Shown in pieces: positions 43,309 to 46,511 of a DNA stretch of 46,511 bases. Origin of the DNA: Pirellulaceae bacterium (GTDB taxonomy: Bacteria > Planctomycetota > Planctomycetia > Pirellulales > Pirellulaceae); NCBI GenBank assembly GCA_020852965.1, contig JADYZV010000125.1:1-46511 (forward strand), in the 5' to 3' direction. Numbering within the stretch: position 1 is the stretch's first letter; each line of letters opens with the position of its first letter. The translations under genes and the position numbers were made by a program. The notes under the pieces were generated by a model that searched no databases, was not told the DNA's origin, and saw only the letters and a list, made by a program, of their open reading frames with translations.

Positions 43309-44499
43309 ATGCAGTTAAATGCACATTTGATGTTCGGCCTACTAGTCACAGTAATAATTGGACAACAGTGCATTGCTGAGGACCGAGACCAGCGAATCCA
43401 ACTATGGATTGTTCGCACTGTTGAAACTACAGCAGCAATATTAGTCGATACCACCCGACCAGACTACGACAAGGATGCCAGTGCGGGCATGGCTTGCCTA
43501 GCCTTGGGACAAATTGGGTGTGTTAATGAAGCACTGGAACTCTTCGATCGAGCAGGGTTCTCCGAAAGCTCAAAAATACGCCAGGAGGGACTTTTATGGT
43601 TGGCAGACGGTCTATCGTCGGGTGACCATGTTGAAGTCGCGATAGATATTGCCGGCACTATAGAGAATGAATTCCTGCAAGGGTCTGCTTATAGCCTCAT
43701 TGCCATCCGGCAATCGCAAAGAGGCGATTTTGAAGACGCTGAGAGTCTGCTAAATCGGATACCTACTCAAGCCTATCGTGATAGAGCGGTCAAGCAAATT
43801 TGTAGTGAATACGTAACGGTTGGCAGATTCGACGATGCACGGCGACTATCAGTGGGTATTTCAGACGAAGAGGTTCTTTCCGTCGTAAAAAAGGAGATGG
43901 ACCGTCAAAGTAAGCGCCCGTCTGTTACAGACACGGGCTATGTTGCGTTTCAGCTTGCTGCAGCTCGCAGCCGACCGTTTTCCGGCGCCTCAAACTCGGA
44001 ATTGGAGTTTCTGAAGCACTACTATCAAGCCGAAGTGGCCTCTGAGCTTGATGACCAGACGCTTTTTGACCGTGAATCGCATTCTGCTCGACAACTAGCA
44101 GAATCAATGGAAGAAAATGATGGAGCATTACTGTTGCTGGCTCGACTGATGTATAGAGCCGGAAAGCAGGAAGAGTCGAAAGCGTTATATGCAAGCTTAT
44201 TCCGCAAATATACAGTGGAGAGCGACGAATTGGCATTCGACTTCAACAAGATGATGTTTGGATCCTCAAGGAACTCGGACGCAGAAATCGCAGCCGCATG
44301 TCTGACAGAAGAAGAAGCAAAGAAGGCATTGGAGAATCTTTTGCCGCTCAAAAGTGCAACAATGGTGGCGGCTCCACTTTTCGGCGCCGTTGTTAGCCGG
44401 ACAAATCCGAATTGGGCAGAAAGAATGTATGAAGATATAGATGACTTGAAATTGAGAGCTTGTCTTGCTAGCAACTGTTTGCTTAGTCTTGCACAGTAG
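43309..44499 (+). CDS. Exported helical-repeat protein
   Basis: A 396-aa protein with a signal peptide at the N-terminus (hydrophobic LMFGLLVTVIIG, then QQCIAED). The body is a chain of helix pairs of TPR-like character (for example GMACLALGQIGCVNEALELF, and repeated EDAESLL/DDARRLS segments). The frame is open from 43150 but the preceding residues are not a signal peptide; ATGs at 43282 and 43309 are both possible and I chose the one next to the hydrophobic segment. Expected outside the cytoplasm as a scaffold; the partner is unknown. Confidence 0.65.
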   Translation: MQLNAHLMFGLLVTVIIGQQCIAEDRDQRIQLWIVRTVETTAAILVDTTRPDYDKDASAGMACLALGQIGCVNEALELFDRAGFSESSKIRQEGLLWLADGLSSGDHVEVAIDIAGTIENEFLQGSAYSLIAIRQSQRGDFEDAESLLNRIPTQAYRDRAVKQICSEYVTVGRFDDARRLSVGISDEEVLSVVKKEMDRQSKRPSVTDTGYVAFQLAAARSRPFSGASNSELEFLKHYYQAEVASELDDQTLFDRESHSARQLAESMEENDGALLLLARLMYRAGKQEESKALYASLFRKYTVESDELAFDFNKMMFGSSRNSDAEIAAACLTEEEAKKALENLLPLKSATMVAAPLFGAVVSRTNPNWAERMYEDIDDLKLRACLASNCLLSLAQ

Positions 44500-44541
44500 G
44501 AAATGCGTGCATGCGTCCTTGTCAGTTGTTTGCTTACGAAG

Positions 44542-44575
44542 ACACCCGTGAATCGGAATGCCGAAACGCGGGTGT
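44542..44575 (+). terminator. Hairpin, likely terminator of the exported-protein gene
   Basis: ACACCCG (44542-44548) pairs with CGGGTGT (44569-44575), with an inner TCGG/CCGA stem around an AATG loop. It lies 42 nt after the stop at 44499 and is followed by a weakly T-rich stretch. Confidence 0.5.
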
Positions 44576-44587
44576 TGGGTTTGTTTC

Positions 44588-44606
44588 GACAGGCAAGTTG
44601 CCTGTC
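44588..44606. repeat. 19-bp palindrome GACAGGCAAGTTGCCTGTC
   Basis: A perfect inverted repeat of 9 bp around a single central G. I recall this word as a scattered short palindrome in planctomycete genomes. It lies at the end of the TROVE scrap and may mark a recombination point. Confidence 0.5.
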
Positions 44607-44613
44607 CCACTAT

Positions 44614-44745
44614 CTACAGTTCGGCTGCTTCGACCTCGCGGACGAAGCGGGCGGTGTCGTCGATGAAGTAGTTGGAGACAATTTCGAACACGGCGTCACT
44701 GAAGCCACCAATGTTGAGGATGTCCTTACGCTCCACCGCATGGAC
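44614..44745 (-). pseudogene. C-terminal fragment of a Ro60/TROVE-family protein
   Basis: The last 40 or so residues before the stop read HAVERKDILNIGGFSDAVFE and IVSNYFIDD. They align with the end of Ro60 ([20 protein letters not shown] in the human protein, from memory). The rest of the protein is absent; the sequence upstream on this strand is unrelated and leads into tRNA-like sequences. Ro proteins bind misfolded and Y RNAs and in bacteria often sit near tRNA-like RNAs and RtcB. This is a scrap, not a functional gene. Confidence 0.6.
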
Positions 44746-44851
44746 CGTCTGGCACAGTTGGTTCCTCCGCCTCCGTACTTTCTCAGTCCCCAGGCTCACT
44801 GGTCACTTCATTGGTGGTGCATGGATTCCGAACAGGCAGTTCAAATGCCAG

Positions 44852-44924
44852 AGCCGACGACTGGTTTCGCACCAGCATGAATCTGTTTGTAAAACAGAAG
44901 CCTTCGCCGCTAGGCCACAGGACT
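44852..44924 (-). pseudogene. tRNA-like sequence, anticodon TAC (Val-like), acceptor unpaired
   Basis: Read on the minus strand, 73 nt fit the tRNA numbering: D stem GCCT/AGGC, anticodon stem TCTGT/ACAGA with loop TTTACAA (anticodon TAC), T stem GCTGG/CCAGT with loop TGCGAAA. The acceptor strands (AGTCCTG and CGTCGGC) do not pair and position 55 is G instead of T. It is thus a decayed tRNA or a tRNA-shaped RNA. Confidence 0.4.
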
Positions 44925-44941
44925 ATGCATTTCAAATAAGG

Positions 44942-45026
44942 CGGAAGACCAGGGACTCAGGTCTCCGAAGCCGTATCAGCGCCAGCCGTTTTCAAGTCGG
45001 TTTCCTCATCCAGCCGGATGTCTTCC
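44942..45026 (-). tRNA. tRNA-Ser-like sequence, anticodon TGA (degenerate)
   Basis: On the minus strand, the acceptor stem GGAAGAC/GTCTTCC pairs perfectly over 7 bp, the length of 85 nt suits a long-variable-arm tRNA, and the anticodon region CCGACTTGAAAACGG matches the serine TGA pattern with one mismatch. The T arm lacks the usual TTCGA loop. It may be a pseudo-tRNA or a tRNA-like RNA. Confidence 0.45.
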
Positions 45027-45038
45027 AATAATGCAAAG

Positions 45039-45111
45039 CGCCCTTAACGAGGATCGAACTCGCCGCGAACTGATCGACAATCAGCCTTCACCACCAGATG
45101 GACTCAAGGGC
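45039..45111 (-). tRNA. tRNA-Asp (GTC)
   Basis: A 73-nt cloverleaf on the minus strand. The acceptor stem GCCCTTG/TAAGGGC has 7 pairs (one G-T). The anticodon loop TTGTCGA gives anticodon GTC at positions 34-36. The T stem GCGAG/CTCGT encloses the canonical loop TTCGATC, and the discriminator is G. CCA is not encoded. Position 8 is A instead of T and the D stem has one mismatch, so it may be slightly decayed or of mobile-element origin. Confidence 0.75.
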
Positions 45112-45368
45112 ATGAACAGGCTAGAGACTGGAGGGTTTTCTTCTTCCCTCACGCCTACAGCCTCATGCCCACAGCCTTTTGCAGGCTGTCATGCTGCGCG
45201 ACTTTCGGGATCGATGAGGGTGTTGCCGCGCGGGATCTGGCTCAACTTTCCAAACACGCTGCTGGAATGCGGCGCTCTGAACATGCAATGGGAATCTTCT
45301 TCCAGTGAATGCCAGTTTAAAGTAGACTGATGCGTCGAGTTCAGTAGTTCGTATACTTGGGAGTGGTC

Positions 45369-46511
45369 ATGTTTTCCAATTCACCTATCGTCTTTCGGAT
45401 CGTTCCTTTTCCGGTAATTGCCTTTGTGATGGGAGCGATGGGCTCGACAATATCGCACGCTCAGACCGAACGCTGGTCGCAAGAAAAGGCGAACGCATGG
45501 CACAATGAATCGAAATGGTTGGTCGGCGCGAACTACACGCCCGCCTACGCAATCAACCAGTTGGAAATGTGGCAAGCCGATTCGTTTGACGTCGCGGCGA
45601 TCGATCGCGAATTGCAGTGGGGCCAGGATCTTGGATTTACCAGCATTCGTGTCTATCTGCATCACCTGCTATGGGAACAAGATGCTGACGGATTTCTAAA
45701 ACGACTCGATACGTTTCTGAAGACAGCGGACAAGCACAAGATCGGCGTGATGTTCGTGCTGTTCGACAGCGTTTGGGATCCCAATCCGAAACTCGGCAAA
45801 CAACGTCCGCCGCAAAAAGGTTTGCACAATTCCGGTTGGGTGCAGAGTCCCGGAGTGAAGGACTTGCAAGATAGCTCGCGACACGGTTTGCTCGAGGCGT
45901 ACGTGAAGGGCGTCGTTGGGCGTTTCAAAGACGATCAGCGCGTGCAAGTTTGGGACCTCTGGAATGAACCCGACAACCTGAATGACAACAGCTACGGAAA
46001 AAATAATCTGAAGCAAGAACCCAACGACAAACTGAAATATGTTTTGGATCTGCTTCCGAAAACGTTTGAGTGGGCTCGCGAAGCCGGAGCGACGCAGCCG
46101 TTGACTGCCGGCGTTTGGCTGAGCGATCGCAAAGCGGATCCGAACAAGCTAAACGACATCGAGGAAGTTCAGCTCGAACAATCCGACGTGATTAGTTTTC
46201 ACTGCTACGATGGGTTGGAGCGACTGAAAACGTGGGTCAACAACTTGCGGCCGCTCGGTCGTCCGCTGATTTGCACTGAATATATGGCTCGCCCGAACGG
46301 AAGCGAGTTCGATCCGATTTTGGGCTACTTCGCCGCACAGAAAATTGGTGCTTATAACTGGGGCTTCGTCGCCGGCAAATCGAACACAATCTATCCTTGG
46401 GATTCGTGGCAGAAACCGTATGACGACGAACCGCCGGTCTGGTTCCACGACATCTTTCGGGAAGACGGCACGGCGTATCGTCAAGCGGAAGTTGATTACA
46501 TTCGAAACGTC
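45369..46511 (+). CDS. Secreted glycoside hydrolase, GH5-like (3' end outside window)
   Basis: 381 codons are visible with no stop before the window edge. The N-terminus has a signal peptide (hydrophobic VIAFVMGAMGSTISHAQ, cleavage likely after the AQ region). The TIM-barrel motifs of clan A glycosidases are present: WDLWNEPDN at residues 195-203 with acid/base E200, and LICTEYMARP at 300-309 with nucleophile E304. HCYDGL lies between them. The substrate is probably a beta-1,4 polysaccharide such as cellulose, mannan or xylan; the exact one cannot be read from the sequence. It is unrelated to the defence genes and probably marks the start of ordinary chromosome. Confidence 0.8.
   Translation, partial: MFSNSPIVFRIVPFPVIAFVMGAMGSTISHAQTERWSQEKANAWHNESKWLVGANYTPAYAINQLEMWQADSFDVAAIDRELQWGQDLGFTSIRVYLHHLLWEQDADGFLKRLDTFLKTADKHKIGVMFVLFDSVWDPNPKLGKQRPPQKGLHNSGWVQSPGVKDLQDSSRHGLLEAYVKGVVGRFKDDQRVQVWDLWNEPDNLNDNSYGKNNLKQEPNDKLKYVLDLLPKTFEWAREAGATQPLTAGVWLSDRKADPNKLNDIEEVQLEQSDVISFHCYDGLERLKTWVNNLRPLGRPLICTEYMARPNGSEFDPILGYFAAQKIGAYNWGFVAGKSNTIYPWDSWQKPYDDEPPVWFHDIFREDGTAYRQAEVDYIRNV

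Noticed and set aside
44880-44910. tRNA-Tyr (GTA) on the plus strand from the hairpin TCTGT/ACAGA
   Set aside because: The anticodon hairpin also reads on the minus strand, and only there do D and T stems fall at the right distances.

Overview
The window looks like an accessory (defence) island of a planctomycete, probably Pirellulales-like. This is inferred from weakly Shine-Dalgarno-dependent genes, moderate GC, an exported GH5-like glycosidase of a type common in that group, and short palindromic repeats (the GTTGGAGTCCAG family and a GACAGGCAA/TTGCCTGTC palindrome) that I associate with these genomes. No rRNA or other taxonomic marker is present.

Layout. 1-1108: start of a minus-strand antitoxin-like gene at the edge, then a non-coding block with about 144-bp structured repeats. 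1109-4175: a DUF1998-type (MrfA/YprA-like) helicase overlapping an unknown 215-aa gene. 4439-5075: a PIN-toxin/antitoxin pair. 5076-6472: a second, internally deleted copy of the repeat block plus helicase/215-aa module. 6665-36585: a BREX type 1 locus on the plus strand: brxA, brxB, brxC, dinD, pglX, three non-core genes, a second PIN toxin/antitoxin pair, pglZ and brxL. 36582-39212: small unknown genes, a broken dcd (dCTP deaminase) and a von Willebrand A protein. 39427-41901: a minus-strand group of an HDAC-family hydrolase, an unknown protein and a metallophosphatase. 42171-44499: unknown small genes and an exported helical protein. 44614-45111: a C-terminal scrap of a Ro60/TROVE protein beside tRNA-Asp and two tRNA-like sequences, all minus strand. 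45369-end: a secreted GH5-like glycosidase running off the window.

The most unusual part is the BREX locus. Between pglX and pglZ sit (i) a 1250-aa protein with an Mrr-like PD-(D/E)XK start, a long helical-repeat middle, a GreA/GreB C-terminal-like segment and a PIN-like C-terminus; (ii) a 2583-aa sacsin-like protein with two complete HSP90-type (Bergerat) ATPase domains; (iii) an SNF2-family helicase. The first follows pglX by 1 nt and the third overlaps the second by 8 nt, so they appear built into the BREX operon. This could be a composite defence system in which methylation-based BREX discrimination is coupled to an ATPase/nuclease/helicase effector.

A second oddity lies inside pglX: a roughly 500-bp element carrying a complete 23S-rRNA-IVS-type four-helix-bundle gene, flanked by inverted arms of 7-bp repeats, is inserted just before the methyltransferase SAM motif, yet the pglX frame stays open through it.

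The island also shows repeated local duplication. Each complete toxin-antitoxin pair lies between an intact helicase gene and a truncated second copy of that same helicase.
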